From Phalacrocorax aristotelis (taxonomy: Eukaryota > Chordata > Aves > Suliformes > Phalacrocoracidae): DNA of 64,000 nucleotides. Each line of letters begins with the position of its first letter. Positions within the stretch are counted from its first letter, which is position 1. Shown here in pieces: positions 13,901 through 27,070 of this stretch. The translations under genes were made by a program, and so were the position numbers. The DNA is taken from positions 56,404,205-56,468,204 of the forward strand of contig NC_134311.1 of NCBI RefSeq assembly GCF_949628215.1, written 5' to 3'. Below the pieces are notes generated by a model. It saw nothing but the letters and a program-made list of their open reading frames with translations. It did no database searches and was not told the origin of the DNA.

Positions 13901-15611
13901 AGATTACTTCTAAAATGTATGGATAATAAATTTAGAGATTTTGGCACTAATGTTCCAAAGAAGGATGACCTGTTTCAATGAAATACGGGATGTCAATTAC
14001 TTACTCTGATGTAAATGCAAAAATATTATTACCCGTGAAATGATCTGGTGAATTCCAGAGCTTTAAATGAATAGTTGGACTTCAGTATCTCTTTTCCTAA
14101 ATCTCTCATTATACACAGAAGAATCTTAAAGAACTCTGTAAAAATAATTAAACAACTCCTAAAGGTTAAATTATAAGTTAATATGCAAAGTAGAACAACT
14201 GAAAAAATGCTGCAGCAGGACAAACCAGGGCAGTGCTCCCACAGAATTCCTGGAGGAAATGCTTCTTCAGAAATACTGAGAGAACAGAACTTACTGACCT
14301 TGATCCTATAATGCAGCACAGACCAAAACCTTCAGTATAAAAATTCTGGCAAGTATGAAACAGTCTCTGGAATTTAAAAGCACAAGCAGCAGTATATGGC
14401 ACTTTGGGCAATATGGAATTCACAAATATAAATTTAATATATAGCTACATATGCGCACACATTTACATATACAGAAGAAGACAGAGAGAAGAGACATGTT
14501 TTCACTCAGACTCAAAAATTGCACGTCTTGAAACAACAGGAAGTATTTATTCATGGCATACAACCTTAGATAACACTGTATTTATAATAGATGTATTTAA
14601 TGATAACTATCTGTGATAGGAATTTTTAAAAGCAATCGTTTATAAAAAATCTCTTAGAATGCAAGCTGATAAAGCTATTTACCCTATGAAATTTCATACA
14701 GAACTCTGAAACTTGCAAAGTCAATTGTTTTGTAATGTATTATTTCAAGGCTATGCTTTTAAAAGACAAAATTCAAAGTCTGTACATTTATGAAGTGTGG
14801 ATTGCAAATACGAACCAACAGCAAAGGATTAGAATGAGCTAATGCAGATCACAACTGTTATCTCAAAATTAACCAGATAGCACAAGTTTGGTACTGTTTC
14901 ATGGAACACTTTTAATCCTTATATAATTAGATAGTACTGTTGTCCCAGATATCAATGTGAAATGTAAAATTACACAGGCCCTACTTTATACAGGATGTGA
15001 CAGAGAAGGGAGAGCTCATGTAGGGCTGCAAAACTGATGTGGAAATGAATTTTGCAACAGATATGAGCAGTGAAAAATGGGTTAGTTAGGGCCAGGTTGT
15101 TACAGTAAATGAGATGATGAAAGCCTTGCTGAGGGTTTTTATCTGTTGGGGAGGATAAGAAACGGGGCCACTATGACTGTATATTGCTAATATTTTTACT
15201 TCACTCTAATTTATGTTTCATTGCAAATGCTTGGCAGAGCCACTGAGCAAGATTACCTTTTGGACGGGACATCTAGGTGAAACTGCATCACTTTTTAACA
15301 TTTCTCAGATGGTTACTAAGTGGATGGAGTACTTATTCTCATGCTGCACTTTTCATGTAAATGTTGATCTGAATTAAGTACCAACTATGTAATTTTGCTG
15401 ACTGCATTTTCTCAGCATTTTGACAATGTTCCAATAGATGCCCTTTCACAAAAATAGGAACAGTATTGTTTAGTTGCTAAATACTCTCAAATGTTAAGTG
15501 CATCTCACAGCATGGACATGGGCATGAAGCAGAAAGTCTACAGCTTCTTTATTGTCCTACTATTAATATTGCAAATTGAAGAAGAAATATTTTTACAATG
15601 CAGTTACACTT

Positions 15612-15658
15612 TTGAATAGAAATTTTGCAAGATCAGTATTCTTGAATCGAAATTTTGC
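15612..15658. repeat. 17-bp direct repeat, 30-bp period
   Basis: TTGAATAGAAATTTTGC at 15612-15628 recurs as TTGAATCGAAATTTTGC at 15642-15658 with one mismatch. It looks like a small local tandem duplication. Confidence 0.8.
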
Positions 15659-18600
15659 TCTTTGTGTTCTGTATTTCATATTGATTCTATATTATTCAAA
15701 TTTTAACTGATTGCAAAAATGGATTTTTTTCTGATTCATACAGCATGAAAAAACTAAGCAATTTTGATTTATAGTCATAGTCTGAACGAAAAAAAAACAA
15801 CTCCTTTGAGTCTAAGAATATACTTCTCTCTACATTTTCTAAAAGCTAAAACCACAGCAAAATCCTCCATTCTTTCAAAATTGGTCTAATTAAGTTTGGA
15901 AAGCAGAAGATCAATAAATACGGTATCCTTCTATTACTATTTTTGCAAAGTCACATTTCACAGCAGGTCTAGACTTTACAGTGCCACTACCAAATATTTT
16001 AAACATCCTGTAGGATGGTACATTTGTACGGTGTGAATGGAAGTCTGTTTCTAAAGGAATGGAGTTGCACACCCTCTATTAGTAAAAAATTTAATTATTT
16101 CCTTTGCTATTTATTTCTATGGACAGAATTGGAAGGAAGAGGGGGAATAAATACTGAAAGGAGTGTTGAAGACTGATTTCTAAGGATATGTAGTATTTAA
16201 CACCCATGCTGGAATAACTACTTGGACAAAAACTGAAATAACATTTGCTTATTTACAAAAAACTCACAGAACTACTCCATGTATGAAGCTGGTTCTTAAC
16301 TAATTCTTCTTTAACATAACATAGGCAAGGGCCATTCTTCTCAGTGAAAGCAAGCAATTACTTTCACAAACTCTTTTTTATGTAATGAGTCTTATCTATA
16401 CTGTTAAATTAATGTCCAGCATATAACTATACTTTTTCCTTAGAGCCAAGGTGCTAGGAATTCAGCTCTCACCTGCTTTTTTTTTAACAGTATTTCCTCT
16501 CAGGCATTTGATGAACCCCGGTGGAGTTTGTTGCTTACATACTAGGTCTTAATTCCATAATTTTTTTCAACAGTACTTTCTGACTGATGACTAATATCTA
16601 CCTTCTTTCTCGGATCCCTAGAGTTATTGTACCATGAAAGCCAGAAAAATTAGAATCTTTTTGAGGAAAAAACCCAACACACACCTGCTTGTTGGAATCA
16701 AGGAAATTCAATAAATGCAGATTACAATTATTAGACATCGTGAAAAACAGGTGTCAAGCTTGTCTGCTCTCAGGCTTCCCTTCCTAAAACCTCCCTGAGT
16801 CCCAAATAGCTCAAAACATACTGCTGCAACTGAGACTGAGATGCCTTTTCTGGGTCCTGTTTGCTCCTTCTTTGGAAGATATTTTAACAATTTTAAATGT
16901 GCCTCAAACGACCCAGCAAGATCTAGCTGTGCTGACAGCATGTCACCAATAGCTTATGCTGGAAGCAAAGATGCCAGGCCAGCTGGGATAGTGCTGGAAG
17001 CCTGGGCTAGGCAATGGGCTCTCTGGGCTGACCAACTGCTGACCTGCCCCCAAGTTTTGTCAGTGGGGCAGGGGACATGGATAGCTAGTTATTCCAGTCC
17101 AGAGGGGATCCTGGTGCTTAGGCAGCACGGAGGGCCCTGGCTGGGTTGGAAAGAGGACACCCTAAAGCAACAGTAATGGGTGCCCCCGTTGTCATTTAAG
17201 TATCAAAGCCAGAACATCCATCATTAAAATAACAAGCTCATCAATGCTTAGCAAACACTATGCTGCAATATAATCATCACATTTGTTTAATAGGGTGGCA
17301 CCATGTTCTGAAGTGAGCTTCTTTACTCCAGTTGGATCATATACCTTCTGGAGACTTTTTTTTTTAAATTAAGCTTAGTGAAAAGTGACATCTCATCTAT
17401 CAAACTAGACACACTTATTGAATGCTAACATAAAAAAATGGAAAAGAGGTTGGGGTTTTCAAGGCAAATGTGCTTTGAGAATTAAAATAATCATGTATTA
17501 TCCCATCTTTTGCTGGCCACTTAGAGTCCTTAAACCATATTGCTAGTCTGTAGATATTAATCATCTAGGATATTGATAGTACACTAGTAGATGTAAAATT
17601 AATTCTTCATTCTTCATCTCTGCTAAATATGCCCATGAGACTTATCAAAGGGTAATATCTAACACTTTGTAGTACCTGGTAATGAGCTGCATTCCAGCAC
17701 TTTCAGGGGCTCAAGAGGTTTACATTTATTTCCAAGTTCTATTACAGATTCATAAATTAGTCTTTACCAAAGGACAGAGCAAATTCTTTAAGGAGAAAAA
17801 CTTGATTTGCACTGATTCACAGTATTCTAATGGTACACATATACCTCTTAAAGTTTTTTGTTTTGATAAGCACATGTTATTTGGCTGGAACAGAGCGCTC
17901 TGCATGTATTACAGCTCTACCACACAGTTACAATGATACCACAGGATTTTTGAAATGGTTTGGCAACACAGTTTAATAGATCTGCACTAAGTATATACTC
18001 TATCCATCACTCTTTATTCCACATAAATGGTAACAGTACTCTCTGCTTCATCTGCAATGCTTATGGAAAGACTGAAACAATAATATCCTTGGTAAAACAT
18101 TAACTTTGTTAGCGGCCAATCTCTTTCACCAAGGACCTGCATGTTTTCTTCCCAACACTTCAGATCTCCATTTACTGAAATGATGGTTGGACATTTACAA
18201 CTTCTAGGTTATTCTGAACTTTGAATTTTCAAGTACCACATACAGCTTTCTTCCTGTGTTCTTGTAATCAGGTATTTCAAAGGGAATATTGATTTGACTT
18301 TAGCACGCTTACCATTAGCAGTTCAGAGTTGGCATCACTCGCTTTAAAGCCAAGCATTTTTATTAAGTCCTTAGCTATTCCTTTTTAGATAGTGTTGAAG
18401 TTTATCAGTATATAAAACTGTTTTGTGATGTAATTTTTAATTATCTTATCATCCACATAAAAGCCTACATGGTCAAGAAAGTCAATGAGTCGGAATGGAG
18501 ATTAATAGACATTGTTGGCTAATTCTGCAATTTAATTTAAAGAGCTACTTTTGAAACTATAGAAAAAGCAGTTATCTTTTTTAAATGAGGGACAAGGGGA

Positions 18601-21400
18601 TGTGACCTTAAAGAGAAATTTCTTGTTTATGAATTGCAGACTTTCTTAGCACATAAGCTCCTGAATAACTTCAAACTTTTGAGCTAATAATGCAGTTTTT
18701 CTTCCCTTTTATGCAATGCTTCAGAGATCCAGAATTTTTTCAAAGGCAGCAAGGTATATGTTTTTTTCACTACTTTTGGTGTTTCCAGTGAGGCTTGATT
18801 CAACCACTGAATGAACTAACTTTTGGTAACTGTTAACATTTTGAAGATTATAATAACAACACTTTGTAAACAACAGATCAGGGCACAGTAAAATGGCTAA
18901 TCTGGTTCCCTTGTATTTCTTTCTAGCAGTTAGATTTAGTGATATGCCTGCTTTCTTTTCTTTTTCTTCCCCCTTTTAAAAACAAATATTTCCTAATAAG
19001 AAATCAGTACAAAATGCAATCAATGGTGAAATCCTTTCCTCCAGAGATCTGTAGTGCTTTAAAGAAACAATACTTTTTGTCTTGCACACACGCACTGAGC
19101 TACTGTTATTAGAAAAGAGAGAGCAATTACTGCATTTTTAAGATAAAAGATCCTTCTTTTCTAATTTACTTTAAATCTGAAGAGGCACAGTTTAACAAAA
19201 ATTTCATTTGTATTTCTTCTTCTTCTTCAGAGGAAGCCTAATTGGCACACTGACATCTGTAATTTTTCATATCCATAATTTGCCCCTTCTGAAAAAAAGA
19301 CTCAAAATAATGAGTGGGTGGGATTTTTTAGTTCTGCCAAGATGTTTTTATTTTTAAGGATCTGATTAATAACATGTTACAGATGTCAAAGGAAAGAGTT
19401 ATTTATTTTAAAAATTGGAAATATTTTTATATGAACCCTTGTGCAATAAATGTCTCTCCTTTCAAACTATGCTGTCTTGACAGCTGTGTGCATGAGTAGC
19501 TATCATAAACTTCCAGAGCTCTTTCCTGTGTCCATCCCACTGCTTGCTCTGTTCCTTCCCCTTTCCAGCACACCTTTTTAAGTATGCAAGTAAGATCAAA
19601 AGATTTTTAAAAAGTCAGCCCTTAAATGGATGTGCTTTCCTAAACCCTACATATGACTCCCAGGAGAACATAAACTCCTGAAAAGGAGAACACTAACTCC
19701 ACATTATATATGCTGTCAGCAATAGACCACCATCTGATTTTTTGTTGTTTCTGTTCATAAAAGGAAAGTTGCAGAGATTCCTGAAAGTTGTTGTTCCAAT
19801 GGATTATTTTAGACAGGGATGCCATACAACAGAACACAAACCCTCTGCTTTAGGTCATCTACCTACTACATGTGATACGCCACTGCTTCTGGTTCTGTCA
19901 TTGCCCTAAAAAAATTCCCAGGAATAAAGTTTGAGCAGAGAAAAACAGGAAAAATCCTGCATGCCATTAAAAAAAGATAGTCCTACCCAAATTGGGATAT
20001 CTGGTTACCCAACTTACAGTCTACTGTCATCTCTGCTCCTTACAGTTGCTGACATTTCTCGGAATCACTTATTTTTCTTCTGTATATAAAATGCAGACAT
20101 CAACATGTAAGAATCATGCCTACCCAGATTAAACCAAAATCTGCCTTATTTTCCTTCAACAGTTTTCTATTTAACGTTTCAGTCAAACAGTTATGAATCC
20201 TTCTGTCAGCTTCACTTCATGTCTGCTATTGCAGCCTTCAGAATATCTTGACCACACCATATCTCCCCAGCAGTGTGGTAATCTGCAAGACTGCCTTCAC
20301 CAGCTGATCCTTAGATTTACTCTTGGAATTATCTTTTTTTATATCCATGATTATCTTCAGACTGCAGGTGACTGCCTGAAATTTCCCTCATTGTCTAAAA
20401 CTGTGGTTCCATGTTGGCGGTTGTGCATTGTCATATTACCTTAGAGTACAGCTTTAAGGCAGTTCAGACACATGGGCACTTTTACAACAGGGCTGTTCAC
20501 TTAGCAAAAGCTAACAGTAGAGGTTTTTGGATGGTGAGAAGCCTGATGCTCTGACTGCTGCACATGCAGCCATTCACTTGCTCACCCTTTTTCCCTGTGG
20601 GGCTCCCTGTGGACTGGCCTCTTTGGAAGAGCTGGCTTTCTGTTTATAGTATCAGAATTCCCCTATGTTGCTGGCCAGAAACGTCTGCCCTTAAAGCACT
20701 GCTTCACTCCTGGAACACAATTCAGCACTGCAAAAGCAATACATCATCTTTGCTTTTGACTGAGCAGTGACTGCAGCAGCAGACAGATGGATTCTTGCGT
20801 GAGACAACTCTACATGAACTGACGCAGCTGTATTGAGATCCTCTGCGCCAGGCCTGAGCCTTCTTATCCACTAACAGTCACATACAGGGAGAATAGATAC
20901 ATGTAGAGATGGAATGACACCAGCTGTCCCAAGACTAAAAATTCTCAATATATTGTTCAGCTTTCTGTGAAGATTAGTAATTACTTGCACCTGCACATCA
21001 GAATCAGGAGAGTCAAACTGTGAAGGATGCCCTCTGAGCTATTTTATGCAAAATCCCACATTTGTTCTGCAAAACTGAATCGTTGAATTGAAACCAAGAA
21101 ACCATCATTCCCAACACCTTTTATTCTCAATTTTTTCCTTGTCTTATTTGTTGCAGAACAGAACTCCTGACATTTGAGGACCACAGTTTTGAATCACTCA
21201 CTACTTACATGTACACAGATGGCTCCCTGAATTGTCTTCCACATCCTAGAATTGCAATTCAATTACTTTCTAATTGGAATTTAATTGCTTCATAATTACA
21301 ACTTAATACTCATTCAATGAAGAAAACACAAGTGATTAAAAAGCAATGCAAAACATAAAACAATCAAAATGCAGACAACTAGTTTATATTCAACTATTTA

Positions 21401-23160
21401 CATACAGTTTTAAATTGGAAAGGTTAAAAGACATCCTGAAAAGTTATTTGCCAGAATCATTTGACTGGAAGGGATCATAGCACAAGTCATGACACTGTCT
21501 AGACAATTCCCACTGAAGTCCTCCAGTGTACCTCTACTTGAAGGGTATGAATATGAGAAGAGGCTGGGGAGGTGTAAGAAAAGGGCTGCAGAAGCCAGGC
21601 ATCTGTAGTATAATACAGCAAGAGACAATACAGTGGGAGGAGGAGACAGGTGAGACTGAGGTCTCCTGACTGCCTGAACTAGCTGTTTTATCACCTGCCT
21701 TAGCTTCTGTCTTTCCTCCACTCTAGAGTTGGTACAGGAACATATGTAAGCAGCACAGACTGCTAGTGCCATTTGGCTTCACTCCACAGCTGCCTGGAAT
21801 GCTCTCCCCGCCCCCAAATAGCATGTGTTCACTTTGCCGTATCTTTCCTCATGGCTGTAGCTTACTATGCATTGCTCCCAGCTCTGGCTTCCATGATAGG
21901 TTAGCCATCCTCCTACAGGCAGTGTTTGTGGCAGTGTGTGGCTTCATCCACAGGTGTCACGACTGTTTAGACAAGAGGGAGAAAACTGCTGCTGTTCGGT
22001 CCCCAGCTAGGTGGGTACATAAGCCTTATTCTAGCAGGAATAATTCTTCTTACATGACCACATCCTGCTGTCTTGGCCAGCACTAATGATTGCTGGGCTC
22101 TATAAGTGTGCTTACGCTTACCTTCACTGCCTGTGGGATGGGAAACAGGCAGGCAAGTTCAGTCTGGGAGAAAAATGAAGACACCTTGCTGGTGACAGCT
22201 ATGCAGTGCCTGCATGTTCCTAAAATACAGGCATCCCCTGCCGTGGGAGAAGGGCTCTGCTCCTTGGATGAAGGCCAGCAACTGGTCCACAGGGAAAAGA
22301 AGCAGAAAGAAGGATGGTTTGCTGGTGATCTGCTCTTTGTAGAGTCACGGAACAGATGGAGCAGAATAGGACTAAAGGGAATATGAAAAGCAGCAGAGAC
22401 TAACAGCTCCACTGGGACAGCTTTTACTTTCCATATCTAATCTGTGTTTTGGATGACATGACATTGAGCAATGTCATTTTAGGTCAGCAAAAAAGGATTC
22501 TTTGCTCAAGCCAAGAATGACCCGATTTTGTTACTACACAGCATGCCCTTGGAGCACCTGGACATTAGCAAAATCAGTTACTCCCAGCAGCAGATATGAG
22601 ATGTTGGTTCTCTGCTGTGAACTAAAGTTCAGTTCTGATTCTGCTGAGGGGCAAGTGAGGAACAGGGGCTGGATGCACCTCTCCTTACCTCAGTGCCAGT
22701 CTGGGGCAGGGCATACAGGGCACGAGATCGCTGGCAGTACTAGATGGACCTTTGGCGAAATGGCCACAACATGGCTATGCATCAGTTACCTGTTCCCTGC
22801 TGCAATTCAGCTACTGCCCTGGGAATCCTCCTACCTCCAAAGAGGTGAGCTGTCCACAGAGAAGAATTCCAAATATCCTGCTACAGTTCTGGAACACAAT
22901 AGGAAAATCTAAGAGTGGGGCTTCAGAAAGTAATCAGAATTCTCATAAAAAGGGCAAGATGCTCACCAGCCTGTGCCTTTTCACTGTTGCTCTTGTTAGG
23001 TGACTCCAGAGGTTTGGCTTGGGCATGCACCACCTCCTGTAAGCTGCCTAAGCCGGTTCTACTCAGAAAAGGGTGCAGCTGCACCTTCGACAGTAGAATT
23101 GGCAAAGCTGCCCCTCTCCCAAGAAAAAGATTAAAGCTACTTCTTCAGACTATTTAAAAG
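21401..23160. other. Relatively GC-rich intergenic stretch with many overlapping open frames; no protein recognised
   Basis: Base composition is higher in GC than the flanks. Open frames of 80-136 codons overlap on both strands (for example 21410-21772 minus, 21766-22086 plus, 22083-22412 minus, 22502-22912 plus). None shows a domain, a signal peptide with a matching mature protein, or plausible exon joins. I take them as a by-product of fewer AT-rich stop codons. A noncoding transcript or an old unrecognised repeat remains possible. Confidence 0.4.
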
Positions 23161-26100
23161 AAGTTTATATTAGCTCAGTGCTTTGCATGTTGGAAACACA
23201 GTGACTTTGGTTCAGCTATCAACCCACTAAAACTGGATTTATTATCTTGTGGAATCAGGGCTGTATTGATTTAAGAAAGAGAGGTTAAATGGGAGTCTAC
23301 ATGTAGCAGATTTTTAAAGTTCTAAATGCTGCTGTGATTTCTGCCCTTTCTCCTATCTCCTCCACACATTTTTCTTTTAAACTGAGGCAAAAGATTTTGG
23401 GGAATACTGCAGCTCATGAACTTCAAGTATTATATTGAAATGCCCCATTATCACACTTCTCTTCCCTCCCTCCTAAGTTAAAATCTTTCCAACATTTTGC
23501 AAGTAAATCTGTCCGCTGTAAAACCTAGAAAAAGGTTCTTGCTATTTTAGATTGTTCCAAGTGCTGTTATGGAATAACTCTTCAGGTAAAGTTTTACCTT
23601 AGACTATGAGTCTGCTGCCTAATCTTTCAGCAAGACTTTAAAATTGGTATCTGCACATGATCTAATTTGAAGCTGTGACTTGCACTTACACTACCACAGA
23701 GTTCTCTTGCTTGTTTCTACTACATGAGTTTCTAGCAGTCATTCAGTCTTCCGTGCCACTCATTCTGCCCAACTTCTGTAGCAGAGCCTTAGCTATGTGC
23801 TCATGTGGCATGCTGACAGGCTCCATCCCTGATTTCTTCTAAGTTATGCTTGCGTTTGATGCCACAAGTCTATGCAGCTCCACTTATGCTCCATTTTACG
23901 AAAGGAAACACTTCTTTGCAAGGGTTACTAAGGCTTATTTGTTACACCTTAGTTTTACTTTTTGAAGGTCCATTCTGTGTAAACCTGTGATCTACTTTAC
24001 TGGGACAGAGAGCTGATCAAGACAGATCACTTGGTTGTCTACTCAGCATTCAAACATTTTGGATTGAAAAAAACCTGATGGATTTTGTTCTTAGCTGATC
24101 TGAGCACTCCTTGCCACCGTCTGAGGTTGGCGTAAATGGTATAAATTCCACAAGTGATAGACAATTGAGAGAACCAGGACTTGAAGGAATAATATCAAGT
24201 CAGTTCCTTACACAGGATTTCTTAATCACAGTGTACAAGTACAGCACTCACACAAGCAGTTCAAATATAATGTTTGTTGAAGTTTAAGCTCTTCTTGCTG
24301 AGAAAATGGCCAATTCAGATTGAGATACTTTGTTTGCTAAGAAGGCAACTATTTCAGTATCACTGAAAACTTCTGAATGAAACCAATTCCAGGAGGCTGG
24401 GGGATTTTTAGTTGAGAGAGATATTTTATCTAAATAATGTCACCCATTCTCCACTAGAATTTACTTTTCAATTAACTTACAAGCATATTAAAGGTGAGAT
24501 TGATTTATTTATGAGCTGTGTATTGTACCAGAAATAGAAATAGTTAATTGCAAGTAGGTAATCCTTACAAAAAAATTAAATTCTACTATTTGGAAACTGC
24601 AGTGTAAAGAGGACTTGTTGAGGGGGGGCATCCTTGGCTAATCATATCTCGTTTCTAATTCTGAAAGTCCTTTGGAAAATGAGGGAAATAATTGACAGTG
24701 GCAACCCCCAGCATCAAACAATTACAATTTATATTGCCCATGTTGTTTATGTATAGTACAAACTCCCCAATTAGTTGCAAGCATAAATTAATTCTAATTT
24801 TCTATTAGCTGGCCGTCAGTCAATATCTCCCAAAGTTAACACTTCTAGTAGCAGGCAAAGATGCACTATCAAAGTTCTATCATTTAATTGTAAAATACTT
24901 ATTATCCTTTCCAAAAACATCCTAATGCAGTTTCATTATTGCCTTGAAACTCATATGAGATGATGGATTATTCCCCTTTAACAGTGCACAAACTATTATC
25001 AGAGAAATGTCACAATGTCCATGATTTGAAGCACCAGCAACCACACAGGAAAAGACAGCCTTTTCAGCCAAACCTTCATTCATTCATGCGTGCATTCATT
25101 CAGTCATGTTCAGTTGAAAGAGGAGGAAATATACAGTTAACTATGAAGTCATATAATTCAGCTATGATATATTGAGCCATGGGCAAATATTGGAAAACAA
25201 CATGATTTAATTTGCTGTCACCATAAGTGAGCCATATGAATGATTGTGACTAATACTGTAACGCACTTTTGTTGATTGTACAACAGCTGCCTTTGTGTTT
25301 TTTGAAGTATGAGGTATTTTACACTTCATAGCAACAAAAAAAGTTTGGAAGTGGTTTGTTGTTCAGAAGCTATGCTTTTATGATTTGTCCTATTTGCATA
25401 CCATCTTATATCTGACAGTCCTTCACAAATAATTGAGAAACTTTTGCATAAATTAGAGCAAGCCTTGAAGCAATTATTGCTTTCTTTACTGATCCATGCA
25501 AAATCAATTCTTGTGTACACGTAGGATTTTTCCTGACTCGTTGACAGAACACCACCATTGTAATGACTGCTAGAGTGAGGATCAGAGTAATGATACATGT
25601 AGAGCCATTAAAATACATAAAATTGTTAAAATTCTGGGTCAGCCTCCAAAAAGCCCTGGATAGTGTGCCCCACAGCTAGTCTATGACTATTACATGGGAA
25701 AAAAAAATCACATCTGAATACCAAAAAGGCCAGTTTTACTCTCATACCGATTTCACCTGACCTGCCTCAAACCTCTCTTTCTTTGTATTTAAATGAAAGT
25801 TTAAATAATCTTTTTAGAACTCATACAAAGAAATTCAGGATTCACTGATTTTAAGTGTTGCATCAATGTAGGCTGTTTGATATGAAGTGTATGGGATTTC
25901 AGATTTCAACCATAGCCCTGAACCAAAGGCTCTTCAGTGCTTCAAAGAACTGCTCCAATTTATTTGCATCATTCACACTGGGTTCTTCAAACTGCGGGGT
26001 CAGTATTTCTGAGGAAGTATTTGAAAAGTCTTTCAAACAGTTCGAAATGGCAGAACACTTCCAAGAAGCCCTTTTAGCGTGTCCACCCACAGAAGAAAAA

Positions 26101-26269
26101 TTCTGTGACCGTGGTTCAAAGCCGTACCCTACCTACAGCCCTTGCGGAACCTTACAACTGAGGAGCCATATGCTTGGCAAGCTATCTATCATGCCAACAG
26201 GAGAAGGGAACAAGCGAGTAAATTTGTGTTTAACCAAATAAGCCTCGTATTTGAAGGCTTTCTTGTCAC
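23161..26269. other. Intergenic DNA just upstream of the CpG island, no gene recognised
   Basis: No coding gene recognised. A 128-codon open frame at 25855-26241 runs up to the CpG island but has no recognised domain. The segment 24550-24900 is listed separately as a possible conserved noncoding element. Confidence 0.5.
24550..24900. promoter_or_regulatory. Candidate conserved noncoding element rich in TAAT/ATTA motifs
   Basis: Within about 350 bp there are many homeodomain-type cores: TCTAATTCT, AATAATTGAC, CAATTACAATT, CCAATTAGTTG, AATTAATTCTAATTTTC and TTTAATTGTAA. They are mixed with non-repetitive moderate-GC words, and there is no coding frame. The texture resembles vertebrate developmental enhancers, but I cannot align other genomes, so this is inference only. 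Confidence 0.25.
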
Positions 26270-26699
26270 CTTCGCGTGTGCATATCGCTTTTCAGAGGAG
26301 ACGGGCTGTCCCGGCCCGCTCCGAGGAGAGGTGAGGCCAGGCACCTCCTCCTCCCTTTGGGCACCCTCTGTATGCTGCCGAGCAGCGCGAGACGTGGCTA
26401 CCAAAAGGGGCCACCCTGGCCCAGCCGGCGCCCCTGAGCTGCCCGGACAGGCGCCCCGCTCTGAGGGGAGGCACCCCGCTCCCGCCACAGGAGCTAGCAA
26501 CTTCAGCAGGCAGGCCCATCCCAGCTACCGCATCTGGCTCGCCACTGCCGGGAAGCCCCGGTCCTCCCTCCCTCACGGCTCCCAGCTGGTACCAACAGGC
26601 GGACCGCCGTCACAGAGCCCACGCTGCTCTCCATCAGCCTAGGCAGAACAGCGAGAGCCACACCTCTCTCAGCCCTGGGAACGGGCTCTCCCAGCCCTC

Positions 26700-26850
26700 C
26701 TCCTGCCCCGCCCCGGGAATAGACTCTCCCCCACCCCTCCAGGACCGTCCCGCCCCGTAACCTCCCTTCCGGGGCGGCCATTTTGGGAGGTCGGCGCTCG
26801 GTGGCTGGCGGGTGGCGGAGGGGGCGGGCTCGCGCTCGGGTTGGAGCCCA
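26700..26850 (+). promoter_or_regulatory. SCAMP1 core promoter (TATA-less; GC boxes, ETS and YY1 motifs)
   Basis: Sp1-type GC boxes are visible as CCCCGCCCC at about 26706-26714 and GGGGCGGGC at 26821-26829. An ETS-like CTTCCGG lies at 26766-26772. The complement of a YY1 motif, GGCGGCCATTTTGGG, is at about 26772-26786. ETS and YY1 motifs this close together are typical of the start-site region of TATA-less housekeeping promoters. No TATA box was seen. The transcription start is inferred to lie at about 26770-26860, giving a 5'UTR of about 150-240 nt. Confidence 0.7.
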
Positions 26851-26886
26851 GGTTGCAGAGGCTGGTGACAGCGGCGGGTGGCAGCG

Positions 26887-26930
26887 GCGGGGGGGGTGGC
26901 AGGGCAGGGCAGGGCAGGGCAGCGCAGGGC
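26887..26930 (+). repeat. GGGCA pentanucleotide tandem and G-quadruplex motif in the SCAMP1 5'UTR
   Basis: An 8-bp G run is followed by GGG triplets at 26902, 26907, 26912, 26917 and 26926, with the first four separated by two-base CA loops. This satisfies the usual G3+N1-7 quadruplex rule several times over. It lies about 85-125 nt before the ATG on the sense strand, so it would be present in mRNA if transcription starts upstream as inferred. Confidence 0.8.
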
Positions 26931-27013
26931 AGCCCGCCGCCGGCGACCCTCGGGGGCGCCGCAGGGGAGGAGGAGCCACCACCCGCTGATCGCAACGCCC
27001 GGCTGCCCACGCC

Positions 27014-27070
27014 ATGTCTGACTTCGACAGCAACCCCTTCGCCGACCCGGACCTCAACAACCCCTTCAAG
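27014..27070 (+). CDS. SCAMP1: SCAMP1 coding exon 1 (residues 1-19)
   Basis: Nineteen codons beginning MSDFDSNPF and ending NNPFK, followed by the donor GTGAGG at 27071. The exon carries two of the three NPF (EH-domain ligand) motifs. It ends in phase 0. It lies inside the CpG island, and no ATG occurs between 26780 and 27013, so this is the first AUG of the expected transcript. GC content is much higher than in the later exons, as usual for a first exon in a CpG island. Confidence 0.96.

Larger units (their letters stand above)
8476..21400. other. AT-rich intergenic DNA, no gene recognised
   Basis: No coding sequence, RNA gene or clear transposon was recognised. Open frames up to 111 codons (for example 16841-17176) fall in local GC-rich patches and show no domain. 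Notable local sequence: an AT-rich stretch around 10840-11060 with a TAA triplet run, a short CA-rich tract near 12160-12180 and a 30-bp-period duplication at 15612-15658. Confidence 0.55.

Noticed and set aside
21440..21475. CR1-like words (GAATCATTTGACTGGAAGGG) upstream of the gene
   Set aside because: Too short and not followed by further CR1 3'UTR blocks in order; could be chance.
25855..26241. 128-codon open frame just upstream of the CpG island
   Set aside because: No recognised domain or homologue, no acceptable promoter or splice context, and an overlapping antisense frame of similar quality.
1..26269. 5' exons of AP3B1, the expected divergent neighbour in mammals
   Set aside because: No minus-strand frame resembles the AP3B1 N-terminus; the gene either lies farther left or synteny differs.
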